A stretch of 64,000 nt of DNA from Blasia pusilla (taxonomy: Eukaryota; Marchantiophyta; Marchantiopsida; Blasiales): contig CM114274.1 in NCBI GenBank assembly GCA_050084515.1, forward strand, positions 9,920,001 to 9,984,000. The letters run 5' to 3'. Below the pieces are notes generated by a model. That model was not told the origin of the DNA. It saw nothing but the letters and a program-made list of their open reading frames with translations, and did not search any database. A program made the translations under genes and the position numbers. The stretch's first letter is position 1; each line of letters starts with the position of its first letter. This document shows, in pieces, positions 1 to 9,699 of the stretch.

Positions 1-402
1 TGATGGAGTAAAAACTCCACGATAATGGAGCATGATCATGATCACCATAGCTTCCACTCGACAGCTATAATCGAAGTTGCATGATAAGGTCGAGCCTCCA
101 GGAGACCAACCGCGTTCGTGAGGTGGGTTGTTGGGGAACGAAATGAGTGCAGGTAGAGAACCCAACCGCTGCAAATTCGCATCATGAAATCATTTAGCTA
201 GGAATGGTAACGTCATGATGCTGAGCGAGTGCCACTTACCCCCATCTTCAGAACCTGGGAGTTGGTACTTGACCCAGTCTTCCAATAATTTCAGCTGCAC
301 AGCGCCACCTTTGCTGCTTCTTTTCCGGTGCTCTTAAACTTCGAGCACCTGCATTCCTGAACGCAAAACACAGACGACTTCAACATTCACCGTCGCCTTC
401 CA

Positions 403-406
<4 letters not shown>

Positions 407-435
<29 letters not shown>
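407..435. repeat. (CT)n microsatellite
   Basis: Uninterrupted TC/CT dinucleotide tract of about 29 bases, read directly from the sequence. Confidence 0.97.
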
Positions 436-437
<2 letters not shown>

Positions 438-483
438 AATTCAAGTAACTTCACTATTATGCATTCTCCTTCCATCTCATCTC

Positions 484-525
484 ATCTATCTATCCATCCA
501 TCCATCCATCCATCCATCCATCCAT
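484..525. repeat. (ATCC)n microsatellite
   Basis: Tandem tetranucleotide ATCC/CATC tract of roughly ten units with slight imperfection at both ends. It translates as a meaningless Ser-Ile-His-Pro repeat, so the short open frame covering it is not a gene. Confidence 0.95.
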
Positions 526-1529
526 TCATGCATTTTGAACCAAAGCCCATCTACAAATCCACAGACACACAGATAGACAGAAAGTTCGAAACATCTGATT
601 ATTTTGTTCATTTACTTCGCAAAGTCCCAGTAGCGAGCAGCACCTGCTGCTGTTGGAATGCAGACGAGGAAGGAGTGAAGTCTGAGGAGGTCAGATGATC
701 AGACAGTGCACTCGCTCGCTCACTAACTAACTACCAGTCCTGCCACCACAGACGCAGGCAATCGCTACCTGTACAGAATCCGAACGAAAGAATCCCGCTG
801 CCCGCAGCCGCTGGTGCGCCACTGCGCTCCCGGTCGACCCGTGGTTAATATCGGGCTGTGTCCTAGGCCCTGGGACGCGGTCCTTCTTCGCGACCCGGTA
901 CGACTCGGAAATTTGGATACGGGTACCTTCGGTTCCGACTCGCATCCTGCGGTCGCTCCTACAGGTGTCTCTGTCCAGACTCCAGACTCCAGGGCCAGAG
1001 CAGAAGGAGTCCACTACTGGTAAAGGCAAAGCTCCGAGTAGTACTGCGGCCCGCCGCCCGCGCACCTCCAAGGTTGACTCTCCTCCACGAAACACGTGTG
1101 GAATGCGTACTCATTGTCGTCGTCGCGCGGGGCCCATCCCTCGAGGGGGCAGCGTCGAGATCCGCTCCGCAAATCTGCCCGGGTACGTACGCCTGCAGAC
1201 TTGCATGATTGAAAACTCCCAACTTTCGCGTGGTAGATTTGGACCGTGGTTCTGGACCTACCACGTTACTATGAAGCCGGTGGCTGAGTAGTTCAGAGAT
1301 GCAAACTAGTTCTCCTAATTTTCATGAATCTTTTCATCTTTTTTAAAAAGTTCTTTTTACACTTTACACATTTTTAATGGGTTTGCAGCGATTTGAGAGG
1401 GGTGGGGGAGACAAAAATTAATAAACACATGTGGAGCACTCATGAATAGCCTAGATGGCGAAGAAAAATAATGCCTTAAAGACGGCCCCCTACATGCCAT
1501 CTTGAAAGCATCATAATCATTAGCCTGCC

Positions 1530-1782
1530 TAAAGATTATGCTTTTCTTTTTGTTTTCGGATTCTATAGATTTTTGGGATAAGAATAGGATAAAAACACAC
1601 AAGTTGGAATAGCAGAGAACTATGGTTACGTGTTGTTTTCACAAACCTTTTTTTTCTTTTTAAAAACTTACTATTACATTCTACACACTATTAAAGATGA
1701 TGCTTTTCTTCTTCTTTTTCACGTCATAGATATTTTCTGGATAAGATTAGGATAAAAACACACAAATTGGAATAAGAGATGA
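1530..1782. repeat. Diverged local direct duplication
   Basis: About 85 bases near 1530-1616 recur near 1690-1779. Both copies contain 'gattatgcttttctt'-like and 'ggataaaaacacacaa' blocks in the same order, about 160 bases apart. The copies differ by scattered substitutions and small indels. Confidence 0.75.
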
Positions 1783-2164
1783 TGTGCAACAATGTCTCAA
1801 GAGAACCATGGATACGTGTTAAGCTAGCCAGAAGAATTTTAAAATTCTCGATTCGCTTTCTCAATCATTGTCCCAAAAACCGACAAAATGCACATGCTCT
1901 CCTTTGTATTTGTATCTAATTAGCCCACCGGAATCGGAAAATTTCAAAATTTATCGTTCTCTTTTGCACAAACCGGAAACGTACCGGTTCTTATGAAAAA
2001 TCTACCCCGACCCGGATGTGCAAGTTTTGAATGATGGGATGAAACACCTTGAGAGAAAATCCCTTATGGAACTATTATTTCTTAAGATGCTTATTGGGAA
2101 CAATTAGCTAAGAATCCTTTGGACCATACCATATAGAATTGAGTGGAGTGTGAGAGACTAATAT

Positions 2165-2620
2165 ACCTTGTCGTCTACCAAAACAACAATGAGCCCTATT
2201 ATGGTGGTCAAAATTATATGAGAACTTTCCAGTCTATGAAATATGAGCTCCTTCCATCCCTTGGAAATTGTAGTGCGCATACATATCACTACACAATCCC
2301 CATCGCTGATCATATCCACACCACACAACATCGATCTTCCCAATACACGGGTATATCCACACACATACAAAAATGAAATAAACTCAAACATATATATCGA
2401 GACCATACAACAAAATCAAAGTTAAAATGGCTCACACAACCAACTCCACTCTCAAATCTACATTGGCATATTGAGCCACATCCACCCTCTGCTATGAGGG
2501 ACGCTAGCACCTTAGTTCCTACTACACGCAAAGCAAGAGAGGTGCTCCTAAGGCCCAACATGTCGCGACCCTCATAACCAAACAAACGCCAAGCGGAAAA
2601 TCAGAACTTTAGCGAGCTCA
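2165..2620 (-). repeat. R2 dispersed repeat, copy 1 (LTR-like, partial)
   Basis: On the minus strand this matches the downstream half of the R2 copy at 25.5-26.3 kb block by block. Shared words are 'ggagcacctc', 'aggaactaaggtgcta', 'catagcagagggtggatgtg', 'tatgccaatgtagattt' and, at its far end, 'gtgatatgtatgcgcac'. The TATA-containing upstream half seen in other copies is not evident. R2 looks like the LTR of a retrotransposon, but no paired LTR or internal region was found here. Confidence 0.75.
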
Positions 2621-2639
2621 CGCTATGAGGGTTGCGCTT

Positions 2640-3560
2640 TGGAGAGGTCTCTTAAAAGAGTCGTAAGAGACAAAACGCCCATATAGAGTTTGTGTGTTTC
2701 TTGTGTTTATTGTTATAACCAGGAAATCTCAAACAAACATGAACCAAGACTTGAGAGGATTCGAGTCTAGGAAGATTGCTTGTCAAAGAGGTGGAATACA
2801 AATAGCGTTTGGGGTTTTGACTATGTTTTGGACCATAATTTTTAGTCCCAAGATGAGTTTGGGACAAGTAAGGTGGCATTGGAAAGATTATACAAAGTGG
2901 AATCGGATTCTAGCACATCAAAGATCTCAAAAAATGCATAAGTAGAGGCCAAGATATTGGCCGAAAATAATTGTAGGGGGAGTTGGATTGAATGCTAAAA
3001 AGAAGGCCTCGATTGTCTTTTTCCCAAAGTTAGGAGAAGGGCGGGGATCCCTAGAAGTAGTAGCTAGTAAGGGGGAGTGTCTCCAAGGATGCTTGGGACC
3101 AAAACCTCACTTTGGGGCGCCATAGGATAGCTCAAGGGCCCGGAATGGAACGAGAGTTTGGTATTGGGACTTAGAATCCAAACCTGGTTAAGGGATTTTA
3201 TTTGAACTCCATAATTGGATTCCAACGCGTGACTCATTTTAGTGAGTCTCGGTTAGAGACTCATTCGAGGTCTATTGGACAATTGGGACCGCTAGGGGTG
3301 CAAACGCCGTTTGAGATCTTTGGACTAACCAGAAAGTTTGTCCCAAGTCTTGAGAGATTTTCCTATGTTGTAAAGAGAGAAACTATGAAGGTTGAACTTG
3401 ATGAGGATCTAAGTCGATAGCTTGGGTATTTGGAGTACTGATTGACCCATATCCGACTAATGTGAATGCGTGTTTCGGTGCAGATCAATAGTGAGATTAT
3501 TATGATTGTTCTTATAAAAAGGAACCTGAAGGACAAGAAGATTTGCATTATAGAGTGTCA
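2640..3560 (+). repeat. R1 dispersed repeat, copy 1
   Basis: About 900 bases similar to copies at 40.4-41.4 kb (opposite strand) and 62.0-62.8 kb. Shared words include 'agtaagggggag', 'cctcactttggggcgcca', 'gctcaagggc', 'acaattgggaccgcta' and 'gtttcggtgcagatc'. It has no convincing coding frame; the short open frames are by-products of the repeat. Size and dispersion suggest an LTR or terminal internal part of a retrotransposon; this is inference. Confidence 0.75.
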
Positions 3561-5188
3561 TAAGGCATAGTAGGAGGTCCTTGTTGGCTAGTACACCCAA
3601 TGGGCATACAAGACCTAGTTGTAGTAGGCGTCACCACATAAGATCGTGAGGTTGCAGGCCTATTAAGGTAGCTATTAATAGTGGATCGATGCAATGATAA
3701 AAGGGAAAAAAATAGTTAGGAAAATGTATGCTTGTATATGCACATCTTTTTTTGTTAAGCATTAGAACCGCTTTAAAATTTTGACTCGAGCAATCAAAAC
3801 ATCATCTTGAACAAAGCTTGTATGAAGAAGTACTAGAAAGATTCCCAATATTCACATAAATTCTTCAAAGGGTTGAGTTGGCGTCAACATCCAATGGCCT
3901 CCAAAGTTTATAATACCAGATCAAGTGTATTTTCTCCAATTCAATAGTAATTCATATGTGTGAATCTTAGGAATCAACGCTCCTTCTCCAATTTAGAGGA
4001 ATTATGTGCAACCAATCGGTTTTTGTAAATCCAATAGCATTTCTCTTTGCGCATGAGATGTAGTGGTGGATCATTGGTGTGAACTACCAGATTTGGTACC
4101 TTTTACATTTTTTAGAGAATGAAAGGAATTTTTGCATTGCCTAGTTTCCAAAGCAAGCAGAAATGTTTGAGGTTTGTCTCTTTTTATCCGGAGATATTTT
4201 CTAAATCCCCAGGTAGGCTTGCATATGTCAACCATCCGATCCAATGTCCCTTCTCTAATCCCATGTAACATGTGTAGATCATCACACTCATTGTCCCTTC
4301 TCCAATCTAGTGGCATACCTATAGATCATTGGATATGGTGTCCCTTCTCTAACCTATTGGCAATTCATATGTGTGGACCAAAAAATCCTATGTCCCTTCT
4401 TCAATCCAATGGATGGGAATTATTGTTCTTATGGGAGTCCAATGTTAGTTTCCATACAAAAGAAGGGAGTTTTTATGGCCATACAGACCACTTAGATTAG
4501 CATTTATGGGAATCCGATGGGATTGCACAAATCCACAATATTGCAGATATTTATTATCTAGAGGTTGCATGTGAGGATTTTCACAAGAGGGAGAGGGCAC
4601 TACATAGCAAAGAAGTGAGCAAGAGGTGAGACATGGGAATCACAAAGTTCTCAGTATTTTGAGGCGAAAGAGGCATCAAAGTTATTCGTGTAGGTATGAG
4701 AGGCGTTGAAGGCACAAGGGCTAGCGAGCTTATTGGCGTGTGTGAAGACTTGGACATGATTTCTTGAGACATTTTCAACACAACTTATAGGTCATCCATC
4801 CTAGTGCTATCGCTCTCACAATACGCACAATTAGGGAGTTCCTTTAATTTGTATATTGTATAGCCAATACATCCACGAGGATGATTGTGAGGATCACTAT
4901 CAATCCTCTTATCAAAAACTCATATTCTATGATGGTATTGATTTGTGACTATCTAAAAAAAACTCTTGCATAAGTCATTTCATGGAGAGCTTGGTCCTCA
5001 ATCTACATACTCTGCCAAAAGTTTGGAAACTCTTCCGCACGTATTGGTTCTACGTACCCAAAAATAATCCTACAAAAAATAACATAATAAAAAGCTAAGA
5101 TCCCAAAATCCATTGTGTGGGGAAAACAATCCCTAACCTAGAATATATCTCTCTTAATCATAAATAATTAAGATCTTATACAATCCAT

Positions 5189-5190
<2 letters not shown>
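3561..5190. other. Non-coding, with degenerate tandem array
   Basis: No gene recognised. Between about 4246 and 4410 the word 'gtcccttctc(c/t)aa' recurs at about 4246, 4293, 4340 and 4392, giving a degenerate tandem array with a period near 50 bases. Weaker relatives lie at 3925-4010. The 108-codon open frame across it is a consequence of the array. Confidence 0.55.

Positions 5191-5232
<42 letters not shown>
5191..5232. repeat. (CT)21 microsatellite
   Basis: Perfect 42-base CT tract. It sits exactly where recognisable homology of the minus-strand gypsy polyprotein stops, so it marks the truncation point of that element. Confidence 0.98.
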
Positions 5233-5234
<2 letters not shown>

Positions 5235-5239
5235 TCATC

Positions 5240-5990
5240 CCCCTAGTGCCACTCGTGATCCACCTTGGTTAGCAAGGTTAGCGGCTTCACAATCGAACTG
5301 AAAGCCTTGATGTACCATCGATAGAAGTTCGCCAATCCCATGAACGCACAAACTCAACTCACAACTATAAGGCGTGGAATGCGTGAAATAGCCTCACCTT
5401 CTTCTACCAGGGTATATTGTATGACCCAGGTATTCAATTTGTTCATAGAAGAACTTGCACTTTCCTGGATGTAACTTCATCCCATGTAATTGTAATTATT
5501 GAAACACCTCCTCTAGATGTCGCTCATGCTCCTCAACCGCGGCGCTAAAGACTACGATGTCATCAATATAAGACATGGAAAAATCCAGACGTGCCAAGAT
5601 CTATCCATGACCCTTTGAAATTCAACCGGGGCATTCTTTAACCCAAATGGTAAGAACCGCCAATAGTATAAGCAATCCTTCCCGTGAGGATTGATGTCCC
5701 AAAATGTCATCTTCTACCTGTCCTTCAATTTGATAAGCAATTGATGATATCCGACTTGAAGATCCAACGAACTGAAGACCTTTGCGTGCCCAATAACATC
5801 AAAGATCTCCTCAGGGATGGGTATGGCATACCTATCGGACTTCTTCTGCCGATTGATAGGTCGGTAATCTCCACACATCCGCCTATTCGTCCAGTTGCCA
5901 TGCACATCCTTCTTGGCAGGCATGACAGTGGCACATGCATACCCTCCATGCAACATCTCTACTAATCTTGCTCCAACCAAGTCCCGCTTC
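5240..5990 (-). pseudogene. Ty3/gypsy reverse transcriptase fragment
   Basis: The clearest frame (about 5980-5714) contains 'CGDYRPINRQ', 'YAIPIPEEIFD' and 'VFSSLDLQVGYHQ', which are fingers and palm blocks of Ty3/gypsy reverse transcriptase. After a frame change the catalytic YIDD box is encoded at 5570-5559. The thumb segment 'FMGLANFYRWYIKAFS' follows near 5340-5285. At least two frameshifts and several stops interrupt it. The domain is cut off at the CT tract just where RNase H would start. The retained YIDD box shows that the break-up is by frame damage, not loss of the active site. Confidence 0.92.
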
Positions 5991-6615
5991 TACTATGAAT
6001 CAAAGCCCTCTCCATATCGTACCTATAGGGTCGTCAGAAGATCAGCGTGTCGCTCAAAAACTCAATGCGGATCCCTGGACCCTTCAACGCACCCAAATCA
6101 TGCATGCTAAATGAAAACCAACTTCTTTAATTCTTAAGGAACTGATGTATCCGACGTCACTTTGCTCCTGTCAACTAAGGACCTATATGTAGCTCCCAAG
6201 TCTGCATCGTGACTACGGTAGAATAGTCCGGCGCGAGTTTTGATGGTTGCTATGGTGCAATCCCGTCTCAGAGAACATGACTCAACTACTCCCCCACAAC
6301 CAACTGCAAAGTGTGATCTCCTCCACATGCAATACCGTGAACCACGCTCAATGCTATGGCTGCCATCTCTCCGCCTTCCTGCAAAACATCCCAAGAAGTC
6401 CAAGGGTGTCTCTCCCGATCACCCCTAGTGTATCGATCTCCTCGGGTCTTGCCCCCAACCACTGTCTAAACCGTCTCGGTAGGCATGGGGCCCACCAACG
6501 CAACAGACGTGATCTGTTGCAACCTCAAACAACACTGCTCAACTACTCATAAGCTGAAAATCCATGTCAAGCAGTTCAAGTCCATCAACTTACCCAAGAC
6601 ATGACGTCGTGATAC

Positions 6616-7850
6616 CTATGATAGTGACGGCAATGCCGTCACTCTTATGGGAAATCCCATAGCCTGCTCTTGCTCATCGGCATTGGGCTCCACCAACCAT
6701 TGTACTTGGTCATCCCAAACCAAGCCACGTCCGACCTCCTTGAATGCATAGGAAGCGAGAAAACTCACCAATGTGGGAAAGGTTTTTTGTGGTATGCCAA
6801 TCGTGTTGACCACAATCGACAGAGGTCGATCATTCTGCCGTACTGCTTGTGACCGACGACCTGGATCCAGAGTAGAATCCACCAACAAATGGGAGGGGCG
6901 CTCCATTCTCGCATACGCCCTCCGCAACATCTCATTTGGCACCAAGTTGGTCCACCAAAGGCGTGTGAACCTACACTTGTCGCATCTAACAACACTGTCG
7001 GGCCGATCCATGTGCATGTAGAAAATTGCTAAAGAAGCATAATTGGTGGAAAATGGCTCTCATACTCACACATCACCATAGAAAACAAAATTTTGCAATA
7101 AGAGAATGAGTGGAAGCTGGTCCCCTTCTCAATTAATTATATAAGATATGTACAAGCAACCCTAACCCTAATCTTAACCATAGTCTCGAGTTAGACTAAC
7201 TATGATTAACTAACCCTAGTGAAGATAAATGTGCTTAACTGATTGTAAGTTTCCCTACTTTGTGTGAGTACCAAATATAGGAGTTCAGATGTCGGATGAG
7301 CTTGACTGTAACTCAATATTCAATAGCGCACACCTGATGTGCACTCGTCACCACGTGAGATTTTGAATCGCCCAAAATTGGCACATTCTTCAGAATGTAT
7401 GTTGGAGAATGGGAGTAATGCTCCTGCAAGTGTCGCAAGATCCGCAACATCTCCCAAAACAACCTGGATCGAGTGTCAGCTAACCCGCTATTTCGTCCGA
7501 CACTCGACTGGCCCTGACACGGCCAATCAGAAATGACCAAATCTATGGTGCCTACCGCTCCAAGTCTTGCGCCCCCAACAATGAAATGTCCCTCAATAGG
7601 AAATTTTGGTATTCCTAGACTGAGGACACAGACAACAAATCGGGAAATCAGAGGCGTAACTCCGCCACATGGTGAAATGAAGCGTGCCTAGCAACATCAT
7701 CAATCTCAACATACAAGTACTGTTGCACGCGTATTCGGCCTGCAAAACTCCAACTAAGCCAGTGGTGATCCCTCCAAAGAGATCCAACATGCGAATACCC
7801 TCCTCTGGAATACGCCACACAATCGAGGTGGTGTCCAAAGGGATCATAGC
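6616..7850 (-). pseudogene. Retroelement-encoded cytosine-C5 DNA methyltransferase (broken)
   Basis: C5-methyltransferases transfer a methyl group from SAM to cytosine C5. Motif I (SAM binding) is at about 7790-7735 as 'MLDLFGGITTGLVGVLQA'. Motif IV with the catalytic Pro-Cys follows at 7540-7480 as 'VISDWPCQGQSS'. The motif VI position at about 7390 reads KNVP instead of ENVP, so the key Glu is lost. A block resembling motif VIII ('LLDATSVGSHA', then 'WWTNLVPNEM') lies at 7000-6930. The C-terminal block 'GLVWDDQVQWLVEPNADE', then 'AMGFP', lies at about 6720-6640. Three frames are needed and an AT-rich insertion lies between motifs VI and VIII. It sits between protease and reverse transcriptase of the same element. 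Identification is strong; this copy is inactive. Confidence 0.88.
7020..7325. mobile_element. AT-rich insertion inside the methyltransferase region
   Basis: On the minus strand methyltransferase homology stops after 'SAHQVCA' near 7325 and resumes near 7013 with 'IGPTVLLDATSVGSHA', two blocks that are adjacent in the family as I recall it. The intervening ~300 bases are AT-rich, non-coding and unlike the flanks. They carry telomere-like 'accctaaccctaa' at about 7158-7174. No clear terminal repeats or target duplication were identified, so the element type is unknown; an intron is a less likely alternative. Confidence 0.5.
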
Positions 7851-8159
7851 AGCTCTCTTGACTATCTCAGGTTCCTCTGATCTGTCGCTCTAGTGTAAAC
7901 GCCTGACTCCACGCTGTCTGCACATGCTCGTCGGCCAAGCGTCGGAGCTCCTCACTCGACCCCCAACGACACGTCTGATCTACAGAATGATGCGGCTACC
8001 ATAACACTCCTCTCTCGAGAAGTGTCAAGCACAGGGGTATCCTCTGCATGGATGTGACCCACAATCAAGTCACAAGGTAACGTGATGGCGTTATTGAACG
8101 CGGCTAATGTCGCCATCTCCATGGCCGACGTTCGATCACTCCACCCGTGAATCGAACGG

Positions 8160-8889
8160 GTAATGAACAAAGTCGCCCATCATTGGATTGCTATCCTGGT
8201 CTGTAGGATGCTGACTCCTCCCAGTAATCTAGGAAAAACCCCATCAGTTACAACATTGCTCCACCAACCAAAACGTCGTAGGACTCGGCATCGATCACTA
8301 TCCCCTTGGCTCCCACCACGGAATCATCTGTAGGATGTCCTGGGCAAATCCTCACCATGACCTCTTGTCGGGTGATAAACCATGTGGTACTTGCTCCATC
8401 CAAGGATGTTTGTATCCTGAATGAACAACGCTCCACATCGGCCCTCATCGGGCCCAACCTTGCAAATGCCGCTTTCCCCAACATCAGGGGTTGCCCTCCT
8501 GAATCTAACAAGACACATTGCGGACAAAACAATCTACCTCCTAGACTCATCAACTCGAAGATATCTCCTCGGTTATCTAGAAACAAAATACCCGGAGCAA
8601 CCACGGCACGCTTTATCGCGGGTCTAGCGGGCATCTCCGCCATCTTAGCACCCGCAACCTGCCATGAATCTGAGGTGGACGGGCTGAGCATCAGTTCCAA
8701 GGGCAAGTCCATCACCTCCTCTGCAATCCCCTCTGAACCTGATTCAGAAATACTATCTCCATCCTCATATAGCGTAGCGGCCAACCGGAAAATCTTGGCG
8801 GGCATGCCTCTCAAGGTCATAACATCGGAAGCAGAAAACAGCGGAGCACGATACACCATAGTGGCCATCCCCAACATTGTGCTAGACAC
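8160..8889 (-). pseudogene. Retropepsin-like aspartic protease of the gypsy element
   Basis: An open frame of 213 codons runs from 8889 to 8248. It contains 'CVLLDSGGQPLMLG' with the catalytic DSG triad at about 8505-8497. It ends in 'SYDVLVGGAML', the usual second conserved block of gypsy proteases. Beyond the stop the same frame continues as 'LMGFFLDYWEESASYRPG', a recognisable family tail, so two stop codons (a TAA for Tyr and a TAG for Trp) interrupt an originally longer frame. The N-terminal ~110 residues are acidic linker. The retained long frame suggests moderate age. Confidence 0.85.
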
Positions 8890-8999
8890 ATGCTCCTCCC
8901 AAGCATCACCAAGAAGAATCGTTGCACTTGCTTCCCCCTACACTTGCTTTCCCCAACGTCCGGCGTGCCTGCACACCAACAACATCAACTCTCTAGGAA

Positions 9000-9640
9000 T
9001 CAAGACCCATCGATGGAGTCCTCATCACCTTGGACAACGTGAAAGACTGAGGAAGCCTCGTCTGTTTCTTGGCTTTCCCTCTCTGTGGATCCAACTCCGC
9101 GGCGGCTCCACGTGTAACAAGAGCGTCTGCCTCCAATTGAACAGTCGCTCACATCCAGCCAGGATCCTCCATATCTCCAGTTGCTCCATAAGACGTTCAT
9201 GCCACGGATCCGGCAACGTGTAACCTCAATGTCATAGCGGAAATCTATTGCCGTAGTTGTTGTATCTGAGCAGCTATCCCTGCCTTACGTGCGACGTCTC
9301 TCAAAGTATCTAGGTGGCAGAACTCTTCCTCCTCCATGGGCAACTCCACCACCCCCTCAGGCAAATCCAACTCCTCGTCCCCCAACGCGACCACTTGATG
9401 CACGACCTCTAGGCCCAGTGCGAACGCCAACTCGCTCTGGTGCCCTCTCTGGCCCTCGATCAAGATGTAGGCTAAAACACATGGCGCGTGTGACCGCACC
9501 TCTGACAATAATCATATTGATAAACTCCTGGTGCATCACTATCTCCTCCTCCATCTTGAGGCACATGATTATGACCCTGACGGGTGTAATCATGTTGGTG
9601 ATAGGTTCCACCACATGCCCAATAAATAATCATATGTGGC
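9000..9640 (-). pseudogene. Gag-like 5' part of the gypsy element
   Basis: The minus-strand frame at 9508-9245 is rich in Glu, Leu and Val and contains 'FALGLEVVHQVVALGDEE' and 'LRDVARKAGIAAQIQQLRQ'. The following frames (9216-9000) include a basic segment. A remnant near 8990-8940 reads 'VCRHAGRWGKQV', which could be an eroded CCHC zinc knuckle. The position upstream of the protease fits gag, but the sequence alone does not identify it. Confidence 0.45.
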
Positions 9641-9699
9641 TACTGCTAAGCTGCATATGAAGGCGCACGTCTCTGTGACACGGCCTCCTGGTAACCTCC

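Larger units (their letters stand above)
1..2160. other. Non-coding start of window, no gene recognised
   Basis: No open frame here resembles a known protein. The part from about 727 to 1290 is clearly richer in G+C than its surroundings and is open in several frames, which is expected by chance at that composition. From about 1300 onward the DNA becomes AT-rich. Two simple-sequence tracts and one local direct duplication are listed separately. Confidence 0.6.

Noticed and set aside
7158-7174. Telomere-like 'accctaaccctaa'
   Set aside because: Only two units; not a telomere or interstitial telomeric array, merely part of the insert in the methyltransferase region.
8306-9223. 305-codon plus-strand open frame
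   Set aside because: Lies antisense to the retropepsin and gag-like part of the gypsy element; the minus-strand translation has the conserved DSG and YDVLVG blocks, the plus strand has none.
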